A DNA stretch of 64,000 nucleotides from Persicaria tinctoria (GCA_037127255.1 JBANSL010000013.1:57251688-57315687), one strand, 5' to 3'; positions 1-13,679 are shown, numbered from the stretch's first letter. Made by a program: numbers and translations. The notes: generated by a model not told the origin, from the letters alone.

Positions 1-1801
1 CAAAGGGCGATAGAGAGGCGGAGTTTGTGATATATTGTTGGTGGCTGGAGGCAGCGATCGGTGGTCCGGCGGCGACGAGAACAACATCCGACAGTCGTAG
101 GCGGAGATCTCAGTCCGACGGCGGCGGCGACGATTTGAAGGCAGCGGTTGTAGAGTAGATGTCGGGCGGCGCCACCATACGGTACTATTGAACTGTAAGC
201 ATGATTAACTTTTTGATTATTTTTTTTCGATTGATTGATTTATTAAACAATGGATTTGGTAATTAGGAAAGAGGATCTGTAGTTTTGCTAATTTGGTTCC
301 AAATCCAATGGCGAGCAATACTAAAGAGAGGAATCTCAATTCTTGACCAAATCTTGTGCAAAGTAGAGTTAGCATATAATAATGCATATTAATTTGCAAC
401 ACCATAACAAGTCCAGTCCAACTTGGAGAAGCAACTAGAAAACGGCGGCGATTTGGAGTAGACGTCGGGGTGTTTTTCCCTTTATATATTTTTTTTTATT
501 GAGAGTAATTATTCGTTGAATTGCAGAGAATTATTCGCTATATGTGAGATCACTATTCATTGATAATAAGGCGGAGTGGACAATCGGCGATCCAACAACC
601 GGAAGAGCGAGGGAGGTGTAGTGATCGGAGGTGCGGTGCCGGTGGGGGGTCGGCGATCCCGTACCTCGTCCTTCCTTCGTCTTCTCAATCTCGTGTCTTA
701 CTCTGTCTTCTTCTCCCTCTTCAATTGTTGCAAGTTTTTCATCTGTTGATCTGATTCCTTTTTTGGTTGTGCAATGGAATTCATAGTTGATTCGGATGCA
801 AATCTATGTTCGATTTCATCGGATCTACAAGGTACATATGAGTTTGTAACCTTAGAGTATTGCTTGAAAGAATTATTCATTTATTCATTGGTATGCAATA
901 AATATTCGATGGAATGTAATAGAGTATTAGTTACTATTTAGTTATTATTTCATGTAGAGTCACTATTCGGCAAGTTTATAGTTTCTATTCGTTGATAATA
1001 CAGAATTATTCATATGTATTCGATCAAGAATAAGGAATTATTGTATATATATTAGTGGTTGCTCATGATTCTCCTTGTTATTTGATCAAGAATAAGGCAC
1101 TATTCATTGGTATGAAATAAATATTCGATGGAATGAGATAGGTTATTCGTTACTATTTAGTTATTATTTCATGTTCAGAGTCAATATTCGGTAAGTTCAT
1201 AGTTTCTATTTGTTGATAATACAGAATTATTCATATGTATTTGGTTAATTAGATGTGGGAAATCAAGAATTACATTTACATACTCTTTCAACCCAACTAA
1301 TAATTACAATCAACTTAGCGAATAATTACTAAAAATTTAGCGAATAATTACTATCAATTCAGGGAATAGTTGCGAAATTGACCAACCCTTTTGTTATTAT
1401 CTAAATGATAACTCCTCTTTACGGATGAATAATAACGAATAATTTAGCGAATAATAACTATTAACCTAGAGAATAGTTGCAAAATTGACCAACTCTTTTT
1501 CTATTATCTAACGAATAATAAGTATAAGTTAACGAATTTTTTTTTATGACCCTATCGAATAGTTCAAACAGTGCACCACACAAAAAATAACGTTACCACA
1601 CCAAAAAAATGTTACGCAAAAAAAAAATACCACGCACGCACGTAATTCAGCAAGTGGGGAAGGAAAAAGTGGGTCCCATTGATTTTTAATTAAAGAAAAA
1701 AATCAAAATTGTCAAATAATCTCAGCCACCCATTTCATTCAATCAAAGGCCCAGATTTGTTAACATTTAACACCGTAAGGGATGTTAACACATGACCCAA
1801 C

Positions 1802-1803
<2 letters not shown>
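1..1803. mobile_element. 3' part of a CGAATAAT-rich TIR element (remnant)
   Basis: No credible gene is visible. The first 480 bases hold two similar GGCGGCGA/GTAGACGTCGGG blocks (about 100-170 and 430-470). From about 540 to 1560 the DNA is packed with variants of TTATTCG and CGAATAAT. The right end (about 1745-1803) reads in reverse complement as GAGGTTGGGTCATGTGTTAA, then AACAAATCTGGGCC. This matches the terminal inverted repeat of the better-preserved element at 36951-38385. I infer the same family, with its left end decayed or outside the window. Confidence 0.5.

Positions 1804-1853
<50 letters not shown>
1804..1853. repeat. (TA)n(CA)n microsatellite
   Basis: Uninterrupted TA dinucleotides followed by a short CA run, at the end of the upstream TIR element. 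Confidence 0.95.
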
Positions 1854-1854
<1 letters not shown>

Positions 1855-1870
1855 TATAGGAGAGATATCT

Positions 1871-2238
1871 AATGAGAAGTAGCATTTAAATGAGAAGACG
1901 AGAAGTAAGCCTTATACCCTTTAGATTAAAATAATTCTTTTTATATGGATATAGGGGACATATCTAATGATAAATATATCAATGTTTTTTTTAAATTATT
2001 TTTTATGCTATTTTTTTAGATGAGGAATGAAAAAGCTAATTTAAATTAGCATAAAAACCCTAAAATGAACCTTAAATCACCCTCTAGATAAATAGCGCAA
2101 AAAATATTCTTAAAAAAAAAAAATTGATATATTTCTCATTAGATATGTCCTATATATTCATATAAAAAAAAATATTTTAATCTAAGGGGTATAAGGCTTA
2201 CTTCTCATCTTCTCATTTAAATGTTACTTCTCATTTAA
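1871..2238. mobile_element. Foldback MITE with about 170 bp inverted arms
   Basis: The left arm (AATGAGAAGTAGCATTTAAA, then GAAGTAAGCCTTATACCC) is repeated in reverse complement at the right end (GGGTATAAGGCTTACTTCTC, then TTACTTCTCATTT). Similarity continues inwards through ACATATCTAATGA to near the centre, so the element is almost one long hairpin. No coding capacity. The superfamily cannot be told without a clear target-site duplication. Confidence 0.85.
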
Positions 2239-2308
<70 letters not shown>

Positions 2309-2309
2309 G

Positions 2310-2349
<40 letters not shown>

Positions 2350-2350
2350 C
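2239..2350. repeat. (TA)n then (TG)n microsatellite, left half
   Basis: About 65 bases of TA followed by TG runs. The same TA/TG composition resumes at 13200 on the far side of the LTR retrotransposon, so the retrotransposon appears to have landed inside one microsatellite. Confidence 0.9.
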
Positions 2351-2356
2351 GTGTAT

Positions 2357-5209
2357 TGTAAAGGCTCAGATTTTCAAATCCTAATTTTTTGGAAAAAGAG
2401 AATTAAAAATGAATTTAAATAGGATTTAAAACTCGTAAAGCGGGATTCAGGGAAACTAACATTCGGGAACTAATTTTAGGATTCAAAATTCGCGTATTCG
2501 GGATTTATTTCCGGGTATTTGTTTACCCAAATTCACACTCCACCCTTACCATATATACCTCATTCAAATCCCCCTTACCCTGTCACCCTCACCAGTACCA
2601 TTCACCCTTACCGTCTTCACCTTCCCCCATCACACCATCACCATCTCCTATTCTTCATTCACCATTCCAGCAGCCCTCACCACCGTCACCACCACTGAAA
2701 CCGTTGTCCTCCATCACCGTCGTTCATCACCACCGCAGCCCCGCCACTTTTCTTCCCCTGCTTTGTCGAGGGCTCCCACGCCTCATCTCTTCCTCCTTGC
2801 TCTCTCCCTCTTTCCCGAGACAGCAGTAGCAGCATCCTCGATATCTCCCGGGGCCTCCGGCGTCCCAGGCCAGCTGAGCAGCAACCAGGAGCCGTCGCCG
2901 AGCTCATTCCCTCCTCCTCTTCCCCTGTTCTCTCTATTTCAGGTCGGTAAGCTCACCCTCACTCCATCTCGCTCTTAAAATCACTTAAAGGGGCCTTCTT
3001 TGTAACTATTTACCCTGACCCAAGTCCTCAGCGCTTTCCCCATCCTCGACAGGACCCAATCGTAACTCCGACGAGTCGAATCGCAGCCCGACGATTTCGG
3101 ATCCCCTCGGTGAGCTTCTCCTTCCTCCCCCTTTCCATTCCTTCTTGCCTTGTGTGTGTAGGTATCGGGAATAGGTGGTCGGAACTCAGCCTCGCCGGCG
3201 AGCCTCCCCTCTCCCTTCATTTTCCTCCATTTTCGAACGCAGCAGCGGCGGGTGAAGGTGATGATGAACAGTGCTTGTCCGGTTCGGTTTTTGTTTTTTA
3301 AAATGGGTCCGGTTCGGTTTTTTTTTAAACAAATAGGGTTGGTCCGGTTCAGATTTTAAAGGGGATCTTAGTTTTGGTTGGGATTTATTTACAAAAAAAA
3401 GAGGATTTGGATATATTTTATGAAAGGGTTTAATAATTGGTATTTAAAATGTTATATGATACTTTTTGAGGATTAAAATATAAAATATTATTTTGGATTA
3501 AAGCTATAATATTATAGTGTTTTAAAATAAATATAATATTATGAGATTTGGAGTTTAAAAAGGGTATTATCGGATTTAACTTAAATAAGGAATTTGACGA
3601 ACGTTTTCAAGGATCGGAATTTCTAGCTAATTGAATCGGACTTTGAAACGGTTTTCAAGGCTAACTTGGGAATTGTGTGCTCGATGACTAACTAGCATGA
3701 TTGATGTGAATGATTGTCTAATACTATGAATTATGTGCGACTAATAGCATGACTTGTGGTGATTTACTATATGAGATTAAATGTTAGATATTATGATGTT
3801 GATATATATCTGTATGCCAAGTGTGAGTATGAAACGGTAATATGTGAAATTGGCTAAGTATGATATGGAGGTTGTCATGAGCTGATGAGGATGATGTTAT
3901 GATCGAATTGAGGAAGATGTTAATTTATGAGATCTGATGAGACAATATGAGAATTGAAGATGAGATGATAATGTTAATAATGACAAGATGGTTGAGTTAT
4001 CATATGTGTGTATCTTACATGTTTCATATGTGACTTGTGTGCTTTGTGTAAATTAGACTTAGACTTATTATGTTATTTATGGGATTACTAGGTGATCTTT
4101 GATATGTTGGATTGCTTGCCCTTGCTGATCATTGTTTGGATTCTGCGCTTCTCCAGGTAAGTTCTTTGAACTTACTCATGATGAGCTCTCAATGCACTGG
4201 GTGTTATATAGTAGGCTAGTGTCCATGCACCATACGACTTAGAATCACGCTTAGGAGCTAAAATGAAAATCATATGATTTCTATATGTCCTTGCAAGAGA
4301 GCGGCCGTTATCTGTGAAGTAACTAGAGTCTTTGCTAGGGTCATGGGACGACCCAGTCCCATCGGGTCCCGTCCTGAGTCAACCGAGTCATGGAACTTCC
4401 TTTACTTATATTATGAGCTACCTGCGGGCTTTAGGGTTGGGCATGCGTGCCGCCCGATTATTATGGCATGCGTGCCGTCACTTATGAGCTGCCTGCGGGC
4501 TTTAGGGTTGGGCATGCGTGCCGCCCGATTATTATGGAATGCATTCACGAGCTGGCCAGTTTCCGCCCTATCGGAAGGGGGTGGAGGTAGGAGAGGGACA
4601 TGTCACTTGGCATTCGTTGTGGATCCATTTATCGCTTCCTGCATTTTATTAACTGTCAGTATATATATCTATATATGTGATTTAATTTACGCACTGCATT
4701 ACACATTTCATCTTAGGGATAGGATGCTTATTATATGTCTCTTAGAGTGTGTTTACACACGCGCATGAGTGACCTGATGATTGACCCAGATCCCCCTCTT
4801 TTTTTTAGATTCAGGTACCCGTTTCACTCCTTGATTTCGTGTTGTATGACGGGGTCCATTCATATGGTGGAGAGTGAGTGTTGAACTATGACTTCACCAG
4901 ATTTACACTTTTTGGGATTTCTTCCTACTTATACTCTGTTTGACCCGGCCTTGCCGCGGAACTGGTTGTATCGTTTTCAGAACTTATGTCCTTTGCATGA
5001 TAAAAGGTTTTCCGCATTGTAGACTTAGGACAGGTACAGGGGTTTACCCCGGGGTCTCCAACGGACTTTCAGAATCTGGGTGCGAAATCCCGCTTTAAAC
5101 TACAAATCTTCGGTTTCAAACCTTCAACCTGTACTCGGAGCGCAAGATCCTAACGAGGGGTTTTATTCCTCGAAACGTAACTCGGGAATCATAATCCTGG
5201 GCCGTTACA
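2357..5209 (+). repeat. 5' LTR
   Basis: 2,853 bp, TGTAAAGGCT..GGGCCGTTACA, almost identical over its length to 10332-13199, which implies recent insertion. A CT-rich stretch at 2580-3120 may be the transcribed leader. The LTR carries an internal 71 bp tandem duplication. The 164-residue open frame at 4274-4768 recurs in the 3' LTR and has no recognisable domain. Confidence 0.95.
4411..4552 (+). repeat. 71 bp tandem duplication inside the LTR
   Basis: TTATGAGCTACCTGCGGGCT starts at 4411 and recurs as TTATGAGCTGCCTGCGGGC at 4482, each followed by TTTAGGGTTGGGCATGCGTG. Both copies are also in the 3' LTR near 12372-12513, so the duplication predates this insertion. Confidence 0.9.
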
Positions 5210-5213
5210 AAGG

Positions 5214-5225
5214 TGGTATCAGAGC
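5214..5225 (+). other. Primer binding site (tRNA-iMet)
   Basis: TGGTATCAGAGC, four bases after the 5' LTR. This is the standard plant initiator-methionine tRNA primer site for minus-strand priming. The relative on the minus strand near 61241-61252 has the same motif. Confidence 0.93.
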
Positions 5226-8200
5226 CAGGTTTTGCAATCCGAGTACAATAGGTTGAAGATGGTTTTGAAAATCACCCAATGTTTTCAAATGGTTTTGAAA
5301 AATGTTTTATAAGGGCAAAATGAATTTAATTGGAACTAAACCATAAATGAATAAAGGAAAACAATATCGGGGGTAGAGACCAAAGCGATAGACATCTCTT
5401 ATGGATGTAGAACTCGGGGAACGGTAGGCAAAATACTAGCTTTTATTTACAGATGGGCCTAGAAGACTCCAAGGAACACCACGGAGGTTGGAGTGTTGAG
5501 TTAGGAGGCCGTGAGGTTTTTGCCCCTCCGGCCAGCCGTCCCTCGATGGACGGCATAGATCGTCTCTATGCTTACGTTTATATATACATATATGCAATTG
5601 GGCCCGAGGGCGATCCTCCTCGAAGAGGATCATATTAATCTTGTTGATTGCTTCCGTGATGAGTTCTATTGTGCTTAGGATAGCGAACTAATCAGAATGC
5701 CTTAACGTGAACATGTAAATGACTGTATGTGCAAACGGGATAGCGGGAGAAAGACTTATTCTTATGTAATCAGAATTCTTGTCTTGTCGGGATAACCCTT
5801 CCATAACTCAACCCTCTCTTGATGATTCTGATTCCGTCATCCGTCCCACCAAAGCATCTAGGCATGTTAGCAAGGGTCGAGAAGCGTCTGCTCTCCCTGT
5901 TTCGAGTCATGTTGGTTCCCCACTATCTATGCTTCTATCGAGTCTCGTACATGAGGTTGGTGTCTTCCACGGAAAATTTGGGTTGGTCAACTAAATACCT
6001 TCAGAAATCGTGTCGGGTGTGAGGGTTACCTGGTACGTTAGTGGGGGAGATGATTGAAGTAGTTAGAGTGAGTTACCTCATGGAGTCATCCCTTTCGATC
6101 ATTGTAATGGTCAACCGTGTCTTCTTGACGCAAGAGCCTAAGCACGAGTTCTACCCTCACCTCTCGGAAGTAGTGTGAATGTCCTTGTGTCATACCGAGT
6201 GAGTCATACTAGTGTCCCACGGGGAAACGGGGTGATGAGTCGGTGATTGCCCTTGAAGAATTTTGTCGGTTATAGTAGTAGCCATTCTTGTGATTCTATG
6301 ACCTAGTACATTGATGTATTTCAGCATGACTTGCCTGATATCTTGCATTATTGCTTTTATGAGGAAATATATGTGCGATATGTGTGGAACTCCATGATTA
6401 TTGTCTTTCCATGAATTAGGTCCATGATAGTGTGGTCAAACCTCGTTGTATGTTACTACAAGAAATGAATGTCTTAGCATGCTAAATTGATCTAATTGGA
6501 CCTCGTTAACTGTGTACCTGCTTGATGAGTGTTGCTAGTATCATGTAGGACATACACCTTACCATTATAGGCCCTCGTATGATTATTTGTCATTATTGTC
6601 TTACTATGCGAATATGGATGTATACGATGTGATGGTTGCTATCCCTATATGACCTCCCCATATCCCTTAGCATGACTAGTAGGGTGTAACTTAACATGCT
6701 TGCATTGACACCATGTTGTCCTGACCTGCGTATGTACGTACCTGAGTGAGTAATACATTGTACATGTGATATCTTGTGATGTTTGCTTGATCTCACACAA
6801 CTTATTCCGCATGTGTCCCATGTCAATTCGTGCATGTATGCCCTTAGTATGTCGAGCATGATTAGTAAATGAGATGATAGATTGCTAGCTTGTCTGTGCA
6901 CATGTAGAGTTGATTATATGAACATGTTATGAATGCATGGGTCACTATTCCTCGAGATAGGTGCATGTCGGTGTGGAATGATGTGACGATATTATGATTA
7001 TTATGTGTTTTTGTGCAACAATTATAACCTCATGGGATACCCTAAGGGCATCGTTTTAATCCTCGGGTGGGGATTCTATCTTGGTCTCGTCGACCCTAGT
7101 CCTAGTCCGTGTCTGAATCCTTAAGGAAGTCGTGTTGTCCGCCTTTGTCTCTCCCCTATCTCCGTAACTCTTAATCCTTGTGATCCTTTGATGAGCGCCG
7201 ACATGAAAGAAAGAACTGACAACCAAGTGGCACCGGAACGACATAGTGGAAGCGTGGTGGGTCCATGACCCATAGACTCCTTGGACGGCGTCACCGATGG
7301 AAAGAAAGACGAATGTGCTCCAAAGACGGTGGTTGTGAAAAGTACCCTCCTAGACGATTCAAGGAAGAGCATTCTTGATTCAAATCGCGGATTCTTCTAT
7401 ACTAATCGGACTTGATGTGGTGTGATAGGCCTAGAACTGACATAGTCGGGTATGTGATGACTGATATGTTGAACTAGTAGTAGATGGTTGCCTGACTAAC
7501 TTGCGCTTGTGATGATGTGCCTTTTGCTTGAGTGTACTGACCTGCTAGTAAATCGGTTATGAGTTATATAGGTGGTGGTGTTTTCCTCTTGAGCTTGAGT
7601 CATGAGATTATTCAGTCAGACAGGTCGGAAGGTAGCAGGAAGATTGAGGTCTTCGGATTGGGTCAGTGGTTGTGTGAGATGGGGTGCGGGAAAGATGCGT
7701 CAGCAAGAGTAGAGCCGAGTGAGTTGGGATTTATCGGAGATAGTAGTCAACGAGTATAGTTGAGCTTCCAGATAGGTCTTAGGTGGGTAGTGGGATTAGT
7801 GTGGTAAGATTCCGAGGGAGAGGTCTTCATTATAGGTAGTGTTGGGGATTAGCATTTGCGGGTAGTGTAGTTCTAGAAGTGGATGGGTGAGTTAAGAGTG
7901 GATCGGAAGGATTCTTGAGGGGATGTGTTGATAGACGGGTTAGTGTGCTAGGAGAGAGTGTATAGATAGTCTAGGAGCGGATCGTGGGCGGCGTTGAGGA
8001 TGACCGGCTAAGGAATGTCTAAGGAATCGTAGGAATTGGGACAAGGTTGTATGTGCGGTGATTAGGAGCGGTCTTGGTAAGGGATTGAGGTTGAGGAATC
8101 GCTAAGGAAGAGCGGTATGAGGATGCTTGAGAAATTATCAATCTTTGATATTAGGCTGTTCATAACAGAACTGTACGTGTGATGTGTATTTGGGGCATTG

Positions 8201-10310
8201 TTTGGATAGAATTGATAGTGCTTCGAGAATTCATGAGTGAAGGATTTCTAGATGCGTTGTTGGAGGATTTTGGCATAGGGAATGAATCGGTATTTATGAG
8301 TGGAGGTTATTGTGGCTATTAAGGTATTCGAGAACGTGAGGTGAATCTTCAAGGAAAGGCTGCTAGCTAGGCAAGAATGCCATTGAGGTTTCTAGTAAGA
8401 CTGTGGGTTTGAGGTTAAGCTAGGAAGGTTCTGAGCATGAATTTGAGCAGTAGGCAAAGCGGAAGGTGTTGGGAACGCGGGAAAGTGAATGCTTTTAGAA
8501 GTTTGGCGAGATTGCGGTACTTGGGAAATTCAGATGAGGAAATTTGGGAATATGCTGAGACGATGATCTAGAATAGGTCGGCTGAGGAGTCGTGGATGTT
8601 TAGGTTTCGTGATATTCGGAATGGGACAAGTAGGTAGAATCTGTGATCGGTCATTGAGGATAAACGCGGGTGATGAGGAACTCGGTTATTCGTGGTTATG
8701 AGTTAGTACTAGATGTTTTTCTGCGTTAGGGTTGTCGAGAGTAGGCGGTTGAGTGGATTCTAGCAAGGTAGAATGCTTCTGTTGGTGATGTCGAGGATAA
8801 TGATGGGAGTGTCAGGTGTGAGACAGTTATTATGAGTTGGATTCTTAGAGGTGGATGGTTAGTGAGAGTGGTTAGTGGTGCGGGAAGTATGATCAAGTTA
8901 GAAAGTGATTCGAGATGTCTCTTTGGGAGGTGATGGTTAGGCGGAGTCTTGAGGGCCTAGGAAGAGTAAGCGAGATTGTTGAGAAGTGTCTAGATCGATC
9001 GTGAGAGCGGCTTAGTTGAGGACTTGAGATTTCTCTTAAATGGTAAAGATGGGACTGGTAAGGAACCCCTATGACGAGGGTGTGCTTTATAGAGAGTCTT
9101 GGTAGTCGGTTGAGTTGTTAAACTTGTCGAAATAAGGGAATTGTGCGATTGGGAACCCCGAGATATGGTTTTAGGTGGTCGAGTAGGATTTGAGGTCGGG
9201 ATGTCAAAGTAGGCTCGTTCTCAGATGGCTTGATGGCATATGAGTTGGGATGCTTAGTAGTTGGTTAGGCAAATTCTCTTGAGGATGTAACCTGGTGAAT
9301 GCTTTATTTCGGGCTGAGTGTTGTGTGAATTCTATACTTTAGATGGTGATGATTCCTTGATGGTTTGATGTATTGCCAGAGGTGATAGTGGGCTATTAGT
9401 ACCAACATAGTTATCCCCTGAACTCGATGAAATGCTAGTTTACGAAAGTACTTGTTTGCCTCCAATGCAGTGACTCTTGGTAGTTAGCATGAGTATGATG
9501 TGTTAATCTGATTGATATGATGTACTTATCTGATTGATGTGACGTGCTTATCGGATTGATATGATGTGTAATTTCTGTGAGATGGTGTGATAATCCTACC
9601 ACGATGATACGATGTTGGATATGTTATGATATGTGACTATCCTTGACATGAATATGATCTGTTTATGACGATGTGATACGGTTGCGATGTGAACGATTGC
9701 TATGTTATATGATGCCTTGAATTGGAACTGCTAGGGTGATAGAACCGAATTGATGAGATTTGATTCTGACTTGAAACCTAGAAAGAAAATATGGGATTAG
9801 CCTTAGAGGTGGATGATTCCGCCTCCTGAGATTTGAAAATTTCTTGACCAACGTCGGGTTAGAGAAATTTGAATGGTGTTTAAAAAAGGACTAACTGGGG
9901 GTTTTGAGAAATCAAACGCGATCATTAACTTCAATAATTTTGAGACCAAAACTTTTTCAAACTAAGGACCCCTTTTGAAATTTTTTGACCGAGCTTGCAT
10001 TATGACGTCCCACGAAACGGATACATGCATTTTATAAGGGCCCTTATAGACTGTTTGCTAAGACCTAGTGGAGATGTTGTAATGCTTTTTGAGTTATGAT
10101 ATAACTGAGAAGTCGAGGTAAGGATGTGGTAAGGGCCCATATTACATTCTTGCTACGATTTATTGGCGATATTATGATCATGGCAACGATACTGTGAGGA
10201 TCTCATAGGGGCACTTATGAGGTACTTACTTGATCAATGGCATTATCCTTGGACTCACCAATGTCAAATTCATCCCCTGTTTTAAAATGATTTTAGTCTC
10301 GGGGACGAGA
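5226..10310 (+). mobile_element. Internal region of the LTR element, no coding capacity
   Basis: Only short open frames (under about 100 codons) occur, and none resembles Gag, protease, reverse transcriptase or integrase. About 5226-7290 is homologous, in reverse complement, to 59195-61250. Examples are the TATGGGTCATGGACCC/GGGTCCATGACCCATA block at 7256-7275 and the CATCTAGGCATGTTAGCAAG block at 5867. The rest (7300-10310) is G/T-rich unique sequence with no feature I can name. Confidence 0.85.
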
Positions 10311-10317
10311 CATGTTT

Positions 10318-10331
10318 TTAGAGGTGGATGA
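10318..10331 (+). other. Polypurine tract candidate
   Basis: TTAGAGGTGGATGA directly precedes the 3' LTR. It is preceded by GTCTCGGGGACGAGAC, a short inverted repeat. Position and purine content fit the plus-strand primer of LTR retrotransposons. Confidence 0.7.
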
Positions 10332-13199
10332 TGTAAAGGCTCGGATTTTCAAATCCTAATTTTTCGGAAAAAGAGAATTAAAAATGAATTTCAATCGGAT
10401 TTAAAACTCGTAAAGCGGGATTCAGGGAAACTAACATTCGGGAACTAATTTTAGGATTCAAAATTCGCGTATTCGGGATTTATTTCCGGGTATTTGTTTA
10501 CCCAAATTCACACTCCACCCTTACTATACCTCATTCAAATCCCCCTTACCCTGTCACCCTCACCAGTACCATTCACCCTTACCGTCTTCACCTTCCCCCA
10601 TCACACCATCACCATCTCCTGCTCTTCATTCACCATTCCAGCAGCCCTCACCACCACTGAAACCGTTGTCCTCCATCACCGTCGTTCATCACCACCGCAG
10701 CCCCGCCACTTTTCTTCCCCTGCTTTGTCGAGGGCTCCCACGCCTCATCTCTTCCTCCTTGCTCTCTCCCTCTTTCCCGAGACAGCAGTAGCAGCATCCT
10801 CGATATCTCTCGGGGCCTCCGACGTCCCAGGCCAGCTGAGCAGCAACCAGGAGCCGCCGCCGAGCTCATTCCCTCCTCCTCTTCCCCTGTTCTCTCTATT
10901 TCAGGTCGGTAAGCTCACCCTCACTCCATCTCGCTCTTAAAATCACTTAAATGGGCCTCCTTTGTAACTATTTACCCTGACCCAGGTACTCAGCGCTTTC
11001 CCCATCCTCGACAGGCCCCAATCGTAACTCCGACGAGTCGAATCGCAGCCCGACGATTTCGGATCCCCTCGGTGAGCTTCTCCTTCCTCCCCTTTTCCAT
11101 TCCTTCTTGCCTTGTGTGTGTAGGTATCGGGAATGGGTGGTCGGAACTCAGCCTCGCCGGCGAGCCTCCCCTCTCCCTTCATTTTCCTCCATTTTCGAAC
11201 GCAGCAGCGGCGGGTGAAGGTGATGATGAACAGTGCTTGTCCGGTTCGGTTTTTGTTTTTTAAAATGGGTCAGGTTCGGTTTTTTTTAAAACAAATAGGG
11301 CTGGTCCGGTTCAGATTTTAAAGGGGATCTTAGTTTTGGTTGGGATTTATTTACAAAAAAAAAGGATTTGGATATATTTTATGAAAGGGTTTAATAATTG
11401 GTATTTAAAATGTTATATGATACTTTTTGAGGATTAAAATATAAAATATTATTTTGGATTAATGCTATAATATTATAGTGTTTTAAAATAAATATAATAT
11501 TATGAGATTTGGATTTTAAAAAGGGTATTATCGGATTTAACTTAAATAAGGAATTTGACGAACGTTTTCAAGGATCGGAATTTCTAGCTAATTGAATCGG
11601 ACTTTGAAACGGTTTTCAAGGCTAACTTGGGAATTATGTGCTCGATGACTAACTAGCATGATTGATGTGAATGATTGTCTAATACTATGAATTATGTGCG
11701 ACTAATAGCATGACTTGTGGTGATTTACTATATGAGATTAAATGTTAGATATTATGATGTTGATATATATCTGTATGCCAAGTGTGAGTATGAAACGGTA
11801 ATATGTGAAATTGGCTAAGTATGATATGGAGGTTGTCATGAGCTGATGAGGATGATGTTATGATCGAATTGAGGAAGATGTTAATTTATGAGATCTGATG
11901 AGACAATATGAGAATTGAAGATGAGATGATAATGTTAATAATGACAAGATGGTTGAGTTATCATATGTGTGTATCTTACATGTTTCATATGTGACTTGTG
12001 TGCTTTGTGTAAATTAGACTTAGACTTATTATGTTATTTATGGGATTACTAGGTGATCTTTGATATGTTGGATTGCTTGCCCTTGCTGATCATTGTTTGG
12101 ATTCTGCGCTTCTCCAGGTAAGTTCTTTGAACTTACTCATGATGAGCTCTCAATGCACTGGGTGTTATATAGTAGGCTAGTGTCCATGCACCATACGACT
12201 TAGAATCACGCTTAGGAGCTAAAATGAAAATCATATGATTTCTATATGTCCTTGCAAGAGAGCGGCCGTTATCTGTGAAGTAACTAGAGTCTTTGCTAGG
12301 GTCATGGGACGACCCAGTCCCATCGGGTCCCGTCCTGAGTCAACCGAGTCATGGAACTTCCTTTACTTATATTATGAGCTACCTGCGGGCTTTAGGGTTG
12401 GGCATGCGTGCCGCCCGATTATTATGGCATGCGTGTCGTCACTTATGAGCTGCCTGCGGGCTTTAGGGTTGGGCATGCGTGCCGCCCGATTATTATGGAA
12501 TGCATTCACGAGCTGGCCAGTTTCCGCCCTATCGGAAGGGGGTGGAGGTAGGAGATGGACATGCCACTTGGCATTCGTTGTGGATCCATTTATCGCTTCC
12601 TGCATTATATTAACTGTCAGTATATATATCTATATATGTGATTTAATTTCCGCACTGCATTACACATTTCATCTTAGGGATAGGATGCTTATTATATGTC
12701 TCTTAGAGTGTGTTTACACACGCGCATGAGTGACCTGATGATTGACCCAGATCCCCCTCTTTTTTTTAGATTCAGGTACCCATTTCACTCCTTGATTTCG
12801 TGCTGTATGACGGGGTCCATTCATATGGTGGAGAGTGAGTGTTGAACTATGACTTCACCAGATTTACACTTTTTGGGATTTCTTCCTACTTATACTCTGT
12901 TTGACCCGGCCTTGCCGCGGAACTGGTTGTATCGTTTTCAGAACTTATGTCCTTTGCATGATAAAATGTTTTCCGCGTTGTAGACTTAGGACAGGTACAG
13001 GGGTTTACCCCGGGGTCTCCAACGGACTTTCAGAATCTGGGTGCGAAATCCCGCTTTAAACTACAAATCTTTGGTTTCAAACCTTTAACCTGTACTCGGA
13101 GCGCAAGATCCTAACGAGGGGTTTTATCCCTCGAAACGTAACTCGGGAATCATAATCCTGCGAAACGTAACTCGGGAATCACAATCCTGGGCCGTTACA
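10332..13199 (+). repeat. 3' LTR
   Basis: 2,868 bp copy of the 5' LTR with few substitutions. It differs by small indels near 10525 and 10650 and by an extra 29 bp near its end. Confidence 0.95.
13132..13189 (+). repeat. 29 bp tandem duplication private to the 3' LTR
   Basis: CGAAACGTAACTCGGGAATC plus ATAATCCTG occurs twice here but once in the 5' LTR (5171-5199). It arose in or after this insertion and marks the age order of changes. Confidence 0.9.
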
Positions 13200-13560
<361 letters not shown>

Positions 13561-13565
13561 GGGGG

Positions 13566-13633
13566 TAGGGTTTACTTCAAATGTAAAAACTCCTTATTGT
13601 GTAAAATCCGCTTAACGTGTAAAATTTAGTATT
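13566..13633 (+). repeat. Left terminal inverted repeat (AACGTGTAAAAT type)
   Basis: Contains ATGTAAAAA, TGTGTAAAATCC and CTTAACGTGTAAAATTT. It pairs with 26618-26680 in reverse complement and matches 26756-26806 in direct orientation. Confidence 0.75.
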
Positions 13634-13679
13634 TTAATCCTATCCCACATGCGCCTCAATTAAAAAAAATTAATTTGGC

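Larger units (their letters stand above)
2357..13199 (+). mobile_element. Complete non-coding LTR retrotransposon (LARD-like)
   Basis: Two nearly identical direct repeats of about 2.86 kb flank 5.1 kb of internal DNA. The LTRs begin TGTAAAGGCT and end GGGCCGTTACA. A primer binding site complementary to initiator-Met tRNA (TGGTATCAGAGC) lies four bases after the 5' LTR, and a purine-rich AGAGGTGGATGA abuts the 3' LTR. No gag or pol reading frame is present inside, so the element must be mobilised in trans. That structure fits large retrotransposon derivatives. Terminal TGTAA..GTTACA and this primer site are usual for Ty3/gypsy Tekay-type elements, but that placement is inference. Flanks TGTAT and TATAT are imperfect as a target duplication, as expected inside a mutable microsatellite. 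Confidence 0.92.

Noticed and set aside
4274..4768. 164-codon open frame, repeated at 12235-12729
   Set aside because: It lies inside an LTR, is present in both LTRs by descent, and matches no retrotransposon or plant domain.
10494..10940. 148-codon Ser/Pro/Thr-rich open frame in the 3' LTR
   Set aside because: The 5' LTR copy is broken by small indels; it is a CT-rich LTR leader, not a gene.
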